Assembly (NCBI GenBank): GCA_050250665.1
Contig: JBFWOF010000007.1
Location: forward strand, 1-64,000
DNA from: JADKFD01 sp050250665
GTDB lineage: Bacteria; Pseudomonadota; Gammaproteobacteria; Xanthomonadales; SZUA-5
Length of the DNA: 64,000 nucleotides
Direction of reading: 5' to 3'
Position numbers and translations under genes: made by a program. The notes under the pieces are model-generated. The model did no database searches. It was not told the origin of the DNA and saw only the letters and a list, made by a program, of their open reading frames with translations. Positions 42,346 to 51,015 of this stretch are shown piece after piece. Position 1 is the stretch's first letter. Each line of letters begins with the position of its first letter.

Positions 42346-43095
42346 TCACTCAGCGCGGGCCAATGCCGCGGTGGCAGCTTGCTCCAGCGCTGACCGCGTC
42401 AGCGCGAGGATGGCCCAGATGTCGCGCTGCTGATCGCGACTGATGTCATGTCCGGCGCGCAGCCGCGACTCGAGCTCGCCGCTGGCTTGTTCCAGTCGAT
42501 CGCACCCGGTCAGCGCACAGGCGGCGCTCAGGCGGTGCAGTTGGCTCAGTGATGTAGCCAGAGCCTCAGGCTGCGGCAGGGTCGAGATCCAGGACTCGGC
42601 CGTCTGCAGTTCCTTCAGCAGCATCACTCGCAGCGCTTGCAGGGTTTCGATACGACCGCCGAAACGGGACAGGGCAAGCTCGTCACTGAGCAAGGGCAGC
42701 TCGGCGCTTGTTGATTCGCAGGCACTTCCGGATGCCGGCACGGCCGGAGTGTCGGCCCCGGTTTCCAGCCAGGCCAGCAGTGAGTCCTGATCGACCGGTT
42801 TGCGTAGAAAGACCACGCCTTCCGGCAATGACTTACCCGAGAGCTCGTCGCCGGAGGTCAGCAACACCGGCCACGGCAGCGGATGCGAATGCTGCTGCAG
42901 CCACTGCAAGCCATCGCCATCGGGCAGTCGCCGGTCGATGATGATTCGGGTGAATCCGCCCTTGCCTAGCTGCAATTCGGCGTGGTCCAGGCAGGAACTG
43001 AGCACCGCAACGTGGCCGCGTGAGCGCAGCAGTTCGAGCAGCCAGCTGGCGGCTATCGGGTCGTCGTCGATGATCAGGCAGGCGAGAGCGGGCAT
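42346..43095 (-). CDS. Receiver-Hpt phosphorelay protein
   Basis: 249 residues. The N-terminal receiver domain (about 1-115) has the acidic pair in IIDDDP, the phosphoacceptor D54 in IIIDRRLPDGDG, T80/S81 in LLTSGDE and the lysine in FLRKPVD. A linker leads to a C-terminal Hpt-like domain (about 140-245) with LHRLSAACALTGCDRL, in which H187 is the likely phosphohistidine. It has no DNA-binding output, so it is probably a phosphotransfer intermediate for a hybrid kinase encoded elsewhere. It is alone on the minus strand, 31 bases from the divergent rlmD start. Confidence 0.85.
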   Translation of the reverse strand: MPALACLIIDDDPIAASWLLELLRSRGHVAVLSSCLDHAELQLGKGGFTRIIIDRRLPDGDGLQWLQQHSHPLPWPVLLTSGDELSGKSLPEGVVFLRKPVDQDSLLAWLETGADTPAVPASGSACESTSAELPLLSDELALSRFGGRIETLQALRVMLLKELQTAESWISTLPQPEALATSLSQLHRLSAACALTGCDRLEQASGELESRLRAGHDISRDQQRDIWAILALTRSALEQAATAALARAE

Positions 43096-43125
43096 GGACG
43101 CAGCATAAACCTGGCCTGGGGCAAT

Positions 43126-44484
43126 GTGACAGAAGGTCGCGCCGGACCGGCCAGTACGCTAGATTCCCGCGATTGGAACTGTACGCTGGACTACGCCTTG
43201 GAACTGTTGATTCAGGATCTCTCCCATGACGGGCGCGGCATTGCCCGTGCCGGACAGAAGGCGGTGTTCGTCTCGGGTGCTCTGCCGGGGGAGCGGGTGC
43301 TGGCGCACGTGGTCAAGCGACATCGACAATACGACGATGCGGTCGCTGACGAGATTCTGGAAGCCAGTCCCGACCGCATTCAGCCGCACTGCGCCCATGC
43401 CCAGATCTGTTCGGGCTGCAGCCTGCAGCATCTGTCGCCGCAGCAGCAGATCGAATTCAAGCAGAAACACCTGATCGACAATCTGGAACGCATCGGCAAG
43501 GTCAGCCCGCAGCGTGTGCTGGCGCCGTTGCAGCGCGATATCTGGGGCTACCGACGCAAGGCCCGGCTGTCGGTACGCCATGTCGACAAGAAAGGCAAGG
43601 CGCTGGTCGGCTTTCGCGAGGCCAACGGCCGCTATGTGGCCGAGCTGCAGAGCTGTCCGGTGCTGGATGAGCGGGTGGGCCCGCTGCTGGGGGCCTTGTC
43701 GGCGCTGGTGACGGACATGGATGCCCGAGCCTCGATTCCGCAGATCGAGGTCGCCGCCGCCGAGCGCGCGGTGCTGGTGTTTCGCCATCTGCATCCGCTG
43801 TCGGCAAACGACCGCGCGCGTCTGCGCCAGTTCGGGCTGGATCACGGGCTCGATATCGTGCTGCAACCTTCCGGCAATGACAGTCTGGTCGATCTGGATG
43901 GCGCCGCGCCCGCTGCACTCAGCTACGCCATCGACGACACGCTGTCGCTGCAGTATCTGCCGCTGGACTTCGTCCAGGTCAATGACAGCATCAATCGCGC
44001 CATGATCGTGCAGGCGCTGGAACTGCTGGACGTGGGTCCTGCAGATTCCGTGCTCGATCTCTACTGCGGACTTGGCAATTTCACGTTGCCGCTGGCGCGT
44101 CAGGCGGCCTCGGTTTTCGGGGTCGAGGGCGATGCCGGTCTGATCGAGCGCGCCCGTGCCAATGCCAGCTGCTGTGGCATCGCCAATGTCGACTATGCCG
44201 TCGCCGATCTCAGCCTCGATCACAGCGGTGCCGCCTGGGCGCAGGGCGATTACACCCGGATCTTGCTGGATCCGCCGCGTGCCGGTGCCGAAGCAGTGTT
44301 CGACTATCTGCCCGGGTCCGCCGTAGAACGCCTGGTGTATGTCTCCTGTCATCCCGGCACACTGGCGCGCGACACCGCCGTGCTGGTGCAGCGCAAGGGT
44401 TTCGACCTGATCGCCGCCGGCGTCATGGACATGTTTCCGCACACCGCCCATGTCGAAAGCATGGCCTTGTTCGTGCGCCGTTGA
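43126..44484 (+). CDS. rlmD: 23S rRNA (uracil-1939-C5)-methyltransferase
   Basis: RlmD, 452 residues. The N-terminal TRAM domain (about 25-85, LSHDGRGIARAGQKAVFVSGALPGE) is followed by the [4Fe-4S] cysteines in HCAHAQICSGCSLQH plus a later Cys (LQSCPVLD). The SAM-binding core has VLDLYCGLGNFTLPLA. The catalytic part has LLDPPRAGAE and the nucleophile Cys in VSCHPGTLARD. The GTG at 43126 is the only upstream start candidate that keeps the TRAM domain whole; the exact start is uncertain. Confidence 0.92.
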   Translation: MTEGRAGPASTLDSRDWNCTLDYALELLIQDLSHDGRGIARAGQKAVFVSGALPGERVLAHVVKRHRQYDDAVADEILEASPDRIQPHCAHAQICSGCSLQHLSPQQQIEFKQKHLIDNLERIGKVSPQRVLAPLQRDIWGYRRKARLSVRHVDKKGKALVGFREANGRYVAELQSCPVLDERVGPLLGALSALVTDMDARASIPQIEVAAAERAVLVFRHLHPLSANDRARLRQFGLDHGLDIVLQPSGNDSLVDLDGAAPAALSYAIDDTLSLQYLPLDFVQVNDSINRAMIVQALELLDVGPADSVLDLYCGLGNFTLPLARQAASVFGVEGDAGLIERARANASCCGIANVDYAVADLSLDHSGAAWAQGDYTRILLDPPRAGAEAVFDYLPGSAVERLVYVSCHPGTLARDTAVLVQRKGFDLIAAGVMDMFPHTAHVESMALFVRR

Positions 44485-44518
44485 GTTGCCAGGCGCCCAA
44501 GCCGATCAGGACCTGTAG

Positions 44519-44992
44519 ATGGCCATCGAAATCGAACGCAAGTTCCTGCTCAGGGGTGAGGATTGGCGCCAGCAGGTGCAGCGCAGTGCCTACATGGCGC
44601 AGGGCTATCTGGGTGGCACCCGGGCCTCGGTGCGGGTGCGGGTCAGTGGTGATCAGGCCTGGCTCAACATCAAGAGCCAGACCCGCGGCAGCACCCGGCT
44701 GGAGTTCGAATACCCGATTCCACGGGCCGATGCCGAGGTTCTGCTGGAACAACTGGCGGATGGTCCGGTGGTCTCCAAAACCCGGCACTACGTGGAGATC
44801 GGCAGCCATGTGTTCGAGATCGACGAATTCGACGGTGCCAATCAGGGTCTGATCGTGGCTGAAATCGAGCTTGGCAGCGCCGATGAGGCCTTCCCCAGGC
44901 CGTCCTGGCTGGGTCTGGAGGTGACCGAGGATATGCGCTACTACAACCTCAGTCTGGTCAAACGCCCTTTCACCGAGTGGGAGCAGTCATGA
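44519..44992 (+). CDS. CYTH-domain protein, probable inorganic triphosphatase
   Basis: A 157-residue single CYTH domain. The signature EIERKFLL opens the protein. Charged strands follow that would line a tunnel (ASVRVRVSGDQAWLNIKSQ, RLEFEYPIP, SKTRHYVEIG, FEIDEFDG, IVAEIEL). Stand-alone bacterial CYTH proteins such as those of Nitrosomonas and the E. coli YgiF N-terminal domain split tripolyphosphate. Its stop overlaps the nagZ start (ATGA). Confidence 0.88.
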   Translation: MAIEIERKFLLRGEDWRQQVQRSAYMAQGYLGGTRASVRVRVSGDQAWLNIKSQTRGSTRLEFEYPIPRADAEVLLEQLADGPVVSKTRHYVEIGSHVFEIDEFDGANQGLIVAEIELGSADEAFPRPSWLGLEVTEDMRYYNLSLVKRPFTEWEQS

Positions 44993-46008
44993 GTGCCCTG
45001 ATGATCGGTATTTCCGGTGCCGAGCTTGGCGCCGACGAGCGCGAGTGGCTGGTGCACCCGGCGGTCGCCGGCGTGATCCTGTTCAGTCGCAACTATGCCG
45101 ACCGGGCGCAACTCGCCGGTCTCTGCGCGCAAATTCGGGCGCTGGCGCCGGACAGCATCATTGCGGTGGATCAGGAAGGTGGGCGGGTGCAGCGTTTCCG
45201 CGAGGGCTTCACGCCGCTGCCGTCGCTCGCCGGCATCGGTCGGCTGCATCAGCGCTTGCCCGCTGCGGCGCGGCGGGCGACCCGCTTGCACGCCGAAATC
45301 ATGGCGGTGGAGATTCTGGCGGCGGGGCTGGACCTCAGCTTTGCCCCGGTGACCGATCTCGGCCGCGGCAATCTGGCGATCGGCGATCGCGCCTTCGACG
45401 CCGATCCCGAGGCCTGCGCGCAGCTGGCGACGCTGTACGCCGACACCATGCAGGCCGTCGGCATGCCGGCCACACTGAAACACTTTCCCGGCCATGGCAG
45501 TGTGCTGGCCGACACCCACCATGACCGCGCCATTGACAGCCGCACGCCGGCCGAGATCTTCGATCAGGATCTGCTGCCCTTCGTGACCGGCATGCTGGCT
45601 GGCGCACGGGCGGTGATGATGGCGCACGTCGAGTATCCGAACGTCAGTCCCGAGGCGGCGGGATATTCCCGCTACTGGATCCAGGACGTGCTGCGTCAGA
45701 CCCTGGATTTTCGCGGGGTGGTGATTTCCGATGACATCGGTATGGTGGCTGGCGCCGCACTCGGGGCGGTGGAGGATCGGCTCGGTGCCCATCGTGACGC
45801 CGGCTGCGATCTGATCCTGGTGTGCGCGCCGGACCTGGTTCCTGCGGCGCTGGACGCTGCGAGCACGCTGCGCTTGCGTGCCACGAGCAAACTCTCTCGG
45901 GCCTTGCGTGGTCGCCTGCGGGCGCCGCTGCGACGTGCCTTCGAAAGCTCGACTTGGCCTGACCGCGCCGCTAGGCTGGGCGCTTTGCTGGAGTTGATGG
46001 ATCAATGA
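44989..46008 (+). CDS. nagZ: Beta-N-acetylhexosaminidase
   Basis: NagZ, 339 residues, is a cytoplasmic family 3 glycosidase that frees GlcNAc from muropeptides during peptidoglycan recycling. Landmarks are IIAVDQEGGRVQRF, LSFAPVTDLGRGN, TLKHFPGHGSV with the DTHHD general acid/base loop, and VVISDDIGM, which holds the nucleophile aspartate. It is translationally coupled on both sides (ATGA overlaps) to the CYTH gene and hpt. Confidence 0.96.
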   Translation: MSALMIGISGAELGADEREWLVHPAVAGVILFSRNYADRAQLAGLCAQIRALAPDSIIAVDQEGGRVQRFREGFTPLPSLAGIGRLHQRLPAAARRATRLHAEIMAVEILAAGLDLSFAPVTDLGRGNLAIGDRAFDADPEACAQLATLYADTMQAVGMPATLKHFPGHGSVLADTHHDRAIDSRTPAEIFDQDLLPFVTGMLAGARAVMMAHVEYPNVSPEAAGYSRYWIQDVLRQTLDFRGVVISDDIGMVAGAALGAVEDRLGAHRDAGCDLILVCAPDLVPAALDAASTLRLRATSKLSRALRGRLRAPLRRAFESSTWPDRAARLGALLELMDQ

Positions 46009-46544
46009 GCAAACTCGATTACCAGACGGCGCTGGAACGCGCCGATCTGTTGCACGACCGGCCCGCGCTGGAAGCGGCGCTGGACCGCATGGCGGCTGAA
46101 ATCAGCGAACGCCTGAAGGGTCAGCGCCCGATCTATGTCACCGTATTGACCGGTGGGCTGATCACGGCCGGCATGTTGGCGCCGCGGGTGGATGTCGATC
46201 TGGATTTCGACTATGTCCACGTCACCCGCTACCACGGCGAGACCAAGGGTGGTGAACTGCACTGGAAGGCACGCCCGCGCTACGATTTCGCCGGCCGTCC
46301 TGTGATTTTCGTCGACGATATCCTCGATGAAGGCCACACCCTGGATGCGCTGAAGAAGCATGCTCTCGCGGCCGGCGCGACCGCCGTCTACATCGCCGTG
46401 CTGGTCAAGAAGGAGCACGATCGCTGCGTGCCCGGCGTCGTGGCCGATTTTGTCGGCCTGACGGTGCCCGATCGCTATGTCTTCGGCTTCGGCATGGACT
46501 TCGAAGAGCACGGACGCAGCCTGTTCGGAATCTACGCCATATGA
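46005..46544 (+). CDS. hpt: Hypoxanthine(-guanine) phosphoribosyltransferase
   Basis: This 179-residue type I phosphoribosyltransferase makes IMP (or GMP) from hypoxanthine (or guanine) and PRPP. The PRPP-binding motif is VIFVDDILDEGHTL. VLTGGLITAGML holds the PPi loop, and FVGLTVPDRYVFGFGMDFEEHGR shows the base-recognition region in pieces. It overlaps both nagZ and the methylthioinosine phosphorylase gene by four bases. That phosphorylase releases hypoxanthine, so hpt can salvage its product directly. Confidence 0.93.
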   Translation: MSKLDYQTALERADLLHDRPALEAALDRMAAEISERLKGQRPIYVTVLTGGLITAGMLAPRVDVDLDFDYVHVTRYHGETKGGELHWKARPRYDFAGRPVIFVDDILDEGHTLDALKKHALAAGATAVYIAVLVKKEHDRCVPGVVADFVGLTVPDRYVFGFGMDFEEHGRSLFGIYAI

Positions 46545-47290
46545 GCCGAGCCGATACCGGAATCATTGGTGGCACCGGTTTCGGCCGTCTGGCCGAGTTG
46601 CAGTCGGCCCAGGCGCTGAATCTGGACACTGCCTATGGCCAGCCTTCGAGCCCGGTGCTGGTCGGTAGCATGGCCGGCGTGCCGGTGGCCTTTCTGGCGC
46701 GTCATGGCACGCCGCACCGGATTGCGCCGCATCGGGTCAACTACGCGGCCAATATTGCGGCGCTGAAGGCGGTCGGAGTCAGGCGGATCATCGCCATCAA
46801 TGCGGTGGGCGGCATCGCCGAGTGGGCGGGACCTGGCGTGCTGGCGCTGCCGGACCAGCTCATCGACTACAGCCATGGTCGCATCAGCAGTTTCAGTGAT
46901 GTCGAGGGGCAGGCGGTAGAGCACATCGATTTCACCGACCCCTTCAGTCAGACGCTGCGGCTGAAGTTGCTGGAAGCGGGGCGATGCGCGGCGATCGATC
47001 TGCACGATGGTGGCGTGCTGGCCGTGACCCAGGGGCCGCGCCTGGAAACCCGTGCCGAAATCGTGCGTCTGGCGCGGGATGGCTGTGATCTGGTCGGCAT
47101 GACCTCGATGCCCGAGGCTGCGCTCGCCCGCGAGGCCGGCATCGACTACGCCGCCATCGCCGTGGTCGCCAATGCGGCTGCCGGCTGCGGTGGCAGCGAA
47201 GTCATCGGCATGCACGAGATCGAGCAGACGCTGGCGGAGGCCATGCATCGGGTGTTGAGGCTGGTGAATGCGCTGTTGCCGAGCCTGTAG
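46541..47290 (+). CDS. S-methyl-5'-thioinosine phosphorylase
   Basis: A 249-residue MTAP/PNP-family phosphorylase: IIGGTGFGRL at the N terminus, ARHGTPHRIAPHRVNYAANIAAL (phosphate and base site, in pieces), IIAINAVGGIAEW, VTQGPRLETRAEI and GMTSMPEAALAREAGI. The INAVGGI segment and the nagZ neighbourhood match the P. aeruginosa PA3004 subgroup, which prefers methylthioinosine to methylthioadenosine. It would release hypoxanthine and methylthioribose-1-phosphate, the substrate of MtnA (8549-9592). It is last in the CYTH-nagZ-hpt operon. Substrate preference is inferred, not proved. Confidence 0.85.
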   Translation: MSRADTGIIGGTGFGRLAELQSAQALNLDTAYGQPSSPVLVGSMAGVPVAFLARHGTPHRIAPHRVNYAANIAALKAVGVRRIIAINAVGGIAEWAGPGVLALPDQLIDYSHGRISSFSDVEGQAVEHIDFTDPFSQTLRLKLLEAGRCAAIDLHDGGVLAVTQGPRLETRAEIVRLARDGCDLVGMTSMPEAALAREAGIDYAAIAVVANAAAGCGGSEVIGMHEIEQTLAEAMHRVLRLVNALLPSL

Positions 47291-47350
47291 CGCGCTTGCG
47301 CCTGTGGTATCTATGTCATCGGATTCATCCGATTTCAGGACGGTGCGCTG

Positions 47351-49063
47351 ATGACCCAGCACGAGACCATGTCCAAGGTGGACACCGCATGGCTGCGGAT
47401 GGAACGTCCCACCAATCTGATGATGATCACCGGCGTGGTCGTGCTCGACCATGCCATCGACGTGACCCAGCTCAAACGCGCGGTCGAGGCGCGCTTTCTG
47501 GCCTTCCGGCGCTTCCGCCAGCGCGCTGTCGAGCTGGCCGGGCAGTGGTTCTGGGAAACCGACGAGTCCTTCGACATCAACTGGCACGTGCGCCGCGCAG
47601 CGCTGCCACAGCCCTCCGGCAAGCCCGAACTGCAGGAATACGTCAGCAATCTGGCCAGTTCGCCGCTGGATACCAGCAAGCCGCTTTGGCAGTTCCATCT
47701 GATCGAGAACTACGATGGCGGCGGCGCGCTGGTGATCCGCATTCATCATTGCTACGCCGACGGCATAGCCCTGGTGCAGGTGATGTTGTCGCTGATGGAT
47801 ACCTCGGCCGCGGGCCGCCACGACAAGCCGCATCCCAAGTCCAGGCTGAAGCAGGCTGGCGGGACCATCTTCGAGCGGTTGCTGGCGCCGGCGCGGCACA
47901 GCGTGGAGCACGCGGCCGAATTCGTGGAATCGGCGCTGGGCATGGCTTTCGACTGGATGCGGCATCCTGCCGGGGCAGCAGAATCGCTGTTTGATACGGC
48001 ACGGGCCGGTACCCGCGAGGCTACCGAGATCGGCAAGGAACTGATCCACGCCCTGACCCTGTCGGATGATCCACCGACGCGCTTCAAGGGGCGCCTCGGC
48101 GTGTTCAAGCGCGTGGCCTGGTGTGATCCGCTGCCGCTGGCCGAGGTCAAGGCCGCCGGCAAGGCGCTCGGCGCCACCGTAAACGACGTGCTGATGGCTT
48201 GCGCCGCCGGTGCCATGCGCGCCTACATGCTCGATCGCGGCGACCAGGTCGATGGGCTGAAAATCCGCGCCACCGTGCCGGTCAATCTGCGACCGCTCGA
48301 ACATGCGCGTGAGCTCGGCAACCATTTTGGACTGGTGTTCCTGGATTTGCCGATCGGCGAGCCCAATCCAGTGGCCCGTGTGCACGCGGTGCGCGCGAGC
48401 ATGACCGAGCTCAAGCACTCCAAGCAGGCCCTGGTCTCCTACGGATTGTTGAGTGCGCTGGGTGTGGGCCCGGCCATGCTGCAGCGGCCGGCGCTGGAGA
48501 TGCTGAGCCGCAAGGCCACCACGGTGGCCACCAATGTGCCGGGACCGTCGGCGCCGCTGTACCTGTGTGGCGGCCAGGTGCGCGAAATGATGTTCTGGGT
48601 GCCACAAACCGGCTCGATTGCGATGGGCATCAGCATCCTGAGCTATGCCGATTCGGTCTATTTCGGACTGATCTCCGACAGCAAGCTGGTGCCCGATCCC
48701 GAGCAGATCATCCAGCGCTTCGGTGCCGAACTGGAGAAACTGCTGTTGATCGCGCTGATGCAGGAGGGTGATGAACCGATCACGGCGGAGAGCGCCGAGC
48801 ACATTCTCGCCGGGATGGCTGCATCGAAGGCTGCGGCAAGGCCTAAGTCCGCTGCAAAGCCCAAAGCCGCTACAAAGCCCAAAGCCGCTACAAAGCCCAA
48901 AGCCGCTGCAAAGCCCAAAGCCGCAGCGAAGGCGAAAGCGGCTGCAAAGCCGAGAGCCAAAGTCAAAGCTGCTGCCAAGACGGGAGCTCGGGCGAAGCCT
49001 GGAGCGGCTGCAAAGGCGAAAGCTGCCGCAGGGCCGAAAGCAGTGACGAAGGCCCGCGTCTAG
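47351..49063 (+). CDS. Wax ester synthase/diacylglycerol acyltransferase with Lys/Ala/Pro tail
   Basis: A 570-residue bifunctional WS/DGAT, which joins acyl-CoA to fatty alcohols (wax esters) or diacylglycerol (triglyceride). The HHxxxDG active site is IHHCYADGIAL (H132, H133, D137). Other landmarks are MSKVDTAWLRME near the N terminus, PLWQFHLIENY, ATVNDVLMACAAGAMR and TTVATNVPGPSAPLYL. The enzyme part ends near residue 485. About 80 residues of Lys, Ala and Pro follow, partly as perfect AATKPK/AAAKPK repeats; usual WS/DGATs (~450-480) lack this tail. A PHA-granule-type phasin in this window has a very similar tail. Confidence 0.92.
   Translation: MTQHETMSKVDTAWLRMERPTNLMMITGVVVLDHAIDVTQLKRAVEARFLAFRRFRQRAVELAGQWFWETDESFDINWHVRRAALPQPSGKPELQEYVSNLASSPLDTSKPLWQFHLIENYDGGGALVIRIHHCYADGIALVQVMLSLMDTSAAGRHDKPHPKSRLKQAGGTIFERLLAPARHSVEHAAEFVESALGMAFDWMRHPAGAAESLFDTARAGTREATEIGKELIHALTLSDDPPTRFKGRLGVFKRVAWCDPLPLAEVKAAGKALGATVNDVLMACAAGAMRAYMLDRGDQVDGLKIRATVPVNLRPLEHARELGNHFGLVFLDLPIGEPNPVARVHAVRASMTELKHSKQALVSYGLLSALGVGPAMLQRPALEMLSRKATTVATNVPGPSAPLYLCGGQVREMMFWVPQTGSIAMGISILSYADSVYFGLISDSKLVPDPEQIIQRFGAELEKLLLIALMQEGDEPITAESAEHILAGMAASKAAARPKSAAKPKAATKPKAATKPKAAAKPKAAAKAKAAAKPRAKVKAAAKTGARAKPGAAAKAKAAAGPKAVTKARV
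48850..48922 (+). repeat. Tandem 18-base repeat inside the WS/DGAT tail
   Basis: Four or so near-perfect 18-base units (AAAGCCCAAAGCCGCTAC type) encode the AAxKPK repeats of the protein tail. Replication slippage could change the tail length. Confidence 0.75.
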
Positions 49064-49286
49064 CCCGTCGGTCTCGGCGCTCGGTTCCAGCGGGGCCGCA
49101 AGCCGTGGCAAGGCGCTTTGCAGGCTTCGTGAGTGAGCGCACAGACACCACTTCGGGCTTACACTAAGCTGAAAGATGGCAGATGCGGTCCAAACCTGCC
49201 AAACCACCTGAGCAGTTGATGCTTTGTGCTTGATTCTAAATGCCCTATCCTATGGTGATCTGACCCAGAAGGGCGGGAGGGCCAAA

Positions 49287-50669
49287 ATGGCCGAGAAGAT
49301 CTTGAATCGATTGAGCCTGTCGGCAGTCACTCTGGCAGTGGCAGTGGCACTGGCGTGCGTGCCGGAGCCAGGGCATGCCCAGGCACAGAATTTCCAGATG
49401 CGCCTGGACCGGGCGATCGTGTACACGCCACTCTATCCCGGCGGATTTGCCGACACGGTGCCGCCGTACAGCATGTGTCGCTACAACGGCGATGGTAACA
49501 GTGGCATGGCGTTGCGCTTCCGCTACACCTGGAACAACACCTTTCAGGAGTACATCTACACCGAACCCGGTTCTACTTTCTATCCCTATTACTACATGCA
49601 GGGCGTCAACCCGAACCCGGCCTTGGTACCTGCAACGTCCGGCACCGGGCCGGTCTACAAGAATGTCGATGTCGGCTTGCTGACCGGTCCAGTCAACACC
49701 CTCGGCGTGCAAACGCTCACTTTCCGTGGACGCACTTCGGGATTCTTCGGTCAGCCCGTCATGACGGCTTCGCTGCCAGTGCAGATCGAGACGTTGTTCG
49801 AGCCCTATCCCACGGTCTACCGTGAAGTGCCGGATGGCGCGCTGGATATGCCCACCCAACCTTGGTTTGCCTGGAGTCAGTCCGGAACGCCCGAGAGCGT
49901 GCGCTTTGACGTTGCCCCTTGCAGCAATGCGGCGGCGACGAACAACTCCGAGTGCACTTCGGCGATGCCGTTCGCACCCACGACCACCGCCTGTGGCAGC
50001 AGCCTCTACTGCTCCTCAGGTACGGCGAATACCTTGCAACTGCCGATCACGCTGGTGCGCAACACGGCCTATGAATATCGAGTGATCGGTAGAAACATCT
50101 GCGGTCTCAGCGATGAGCTGGCATCGACGCCATCGCGGCCCTTCTTCCGCACCGCGCAGGCCTGCTTCACCAGCGGTGGCAGCATTCCGGACGGTGGCAC
50201 GGCCAACTTCGACGTCTCGACTCTGGGCATCAATCCAGGTTCTCTGGCGCCCAATTTGCGGGTCACAGTGCATGTGGATCATGCCCAGGTCAGCGATCTG
50301 CGGATTTCCCTGACGAAGACCTCACCGGATAGCGCCGGTCCCTTGTTGCTGATGGATCGTCCTTCCGGGCCGAACTGCTCCGGTCGCCGCATCCAGGCGG
50401 TGTTCCGCGATGGTGCGATTTCCGCGGTGGCGGCGTGCAAGAGCCAGGAGCCCGCCATCAGCGGCGCCATTTCCCCGGTTCAGGCTTTGTCCTCCTTTGC
50501 CAGCACCCAGGGCGGCGGAAACTGGAGACTGACGGTCGAGGACACCAGTGCCAACGGCAAGGCCGGCTATCTGCGGGAGTGGTGTCTGTCGGCGGATGTG
50601 CCGATCTCGCCGACGGCTTTCGTCGATCCGATCATCTGGGGCAGCGGCTTCGAGACGGTCAGCCCCTGA
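49287..50669 (+). CDS. Secreted protein with C-terminal proprotein-convertase P-like domain
   Basis: A 460-residue exported protein. GGGAGG lies 7 bases before the ATG. The signal peptide ends near GHAQAQ. The middle part (about 30-290) is rich in Tyr, Pro, Thr and Cys, with no recognised fold except a possible fibronectin-like stretch (YRVIGRNICGLS). Residues ~310-445 resemble a P-domain: VTVHVDHAQVSDLRISLTKTSP, LLLMDRP, FASTQGGGNWRLTVEDTSANGKAGYLREWCL in pieces. No protease domain is present. It ends in DPIIWGSGFETVSP, like the short C-terminal GFE tails common on secreted proteins of Xanthomonadales. Confidence 0.82.
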   Translation: MAEKILNRLSLSAVTLAVAVALACVPEPGHAQAQNFQMRLDRAIVYTPLYPGGFADTVPPYSMCRYNGDGNSGMALRFRYTWNNTFQEYIYTEPGSTFYPYYYMQGVNPNPALVPATSGTGPVYKNVDVGLLTGPVNTLGVQTLTFRGRTSGFFGQPVMTASLPVQIETLFEPYPTVYREVPDGALDMPTQPWFAWSQSGTPESVRFDVAPCSNAAATNNSECTSAMPFAPTTTACGSSLYCSSGTANTLQLPITLVRNTAYEYRVIGRNICGLSDELASTPSRPFFRTAQACFTSGGSIPDGGTANFDVSTLGINPGSLAPNLRVTVHVDHAQVSDLRISLTKTSPDSAGPLLLMDRPSGPNCSGRRIQAVFRDGAISAVAACKSQEPAISGAISPVQALSSFASTQGGGNWRLTVEDTSANGKAGYLREWCLSADVPISPTAFVDPIIWGSGFETVSP

Positions 50670-50709
50670 GATTCTGAGGCGCCCGCGATCGCGTGAGAGA
50701 TTCGGGCAC

Positions 50710-50730
50710 GCAGCCCACCGGGTGGGCTGC
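50710..50730. terminator. Hairpin GCAGCCCACC-G-GGTGGGCTGC
   Basis: A perfect 10-base inverted repeat lies 40 bases after the secreted P-domain protein. No T tract follows. It may be a factor-assisted terminator for this gene or part of a repeat. Confidence 0.4.
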
Positions 50731-50750
50731 GCAGCCACCGTGTGGGGAAC

Positions 50751-50816
50751 TCAGTCCTCCAGTTCGCCGCGCGCTTCCTCTGCGTGCTGCTTCCAGAACG
50801 CCAGCTCCGCTGAACC
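50751..50816 (-). pseudogene. Remnant of the C-terminal end of a TPR-type gene
   Basis: Read on the minus strand, this ~22-codon piece ends in EEARGELED and a TGA. The intact TPR protein at 51608-52456 ends in EEAREELED and a stop. Upstream the frame is soon closed by a TAG, and the rest of the gene is absent. It looks like the leftover end of a second, lost copy. The match is short, so chance cannot be excluded. Confidence 0.35.
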
Positions 50817-51015
50817 AAGGAAAGAGCATTCCTAGCAGGACCTCAGTTGCTATCTCAGTGAAAGTCACGTAGCCTGAAGGTTACTGGTTGTCACATTTGA
50901 TACGAAATGAGCGCTCCTGAAAGAATCAGGCTGCGTGTTGGCGTCATTGGCAATGCTGGCTACCAGTTCCAAGTCAAGCCTGACAAATGCAAATTTAACT
51001 GGGGAGTCAACGGTG

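Noticed and set aside
46532..49207. Very long open frame (891 codons) on the minus strand across hpt, the phosphorylase and WS/DGAT
   Set aside because: It is antisense to three well-recognised genes, has no domain, and its low-complexity N-terminal region is only the mirror of the KPKAA repeats. High GC content keeps such frames open by chance.
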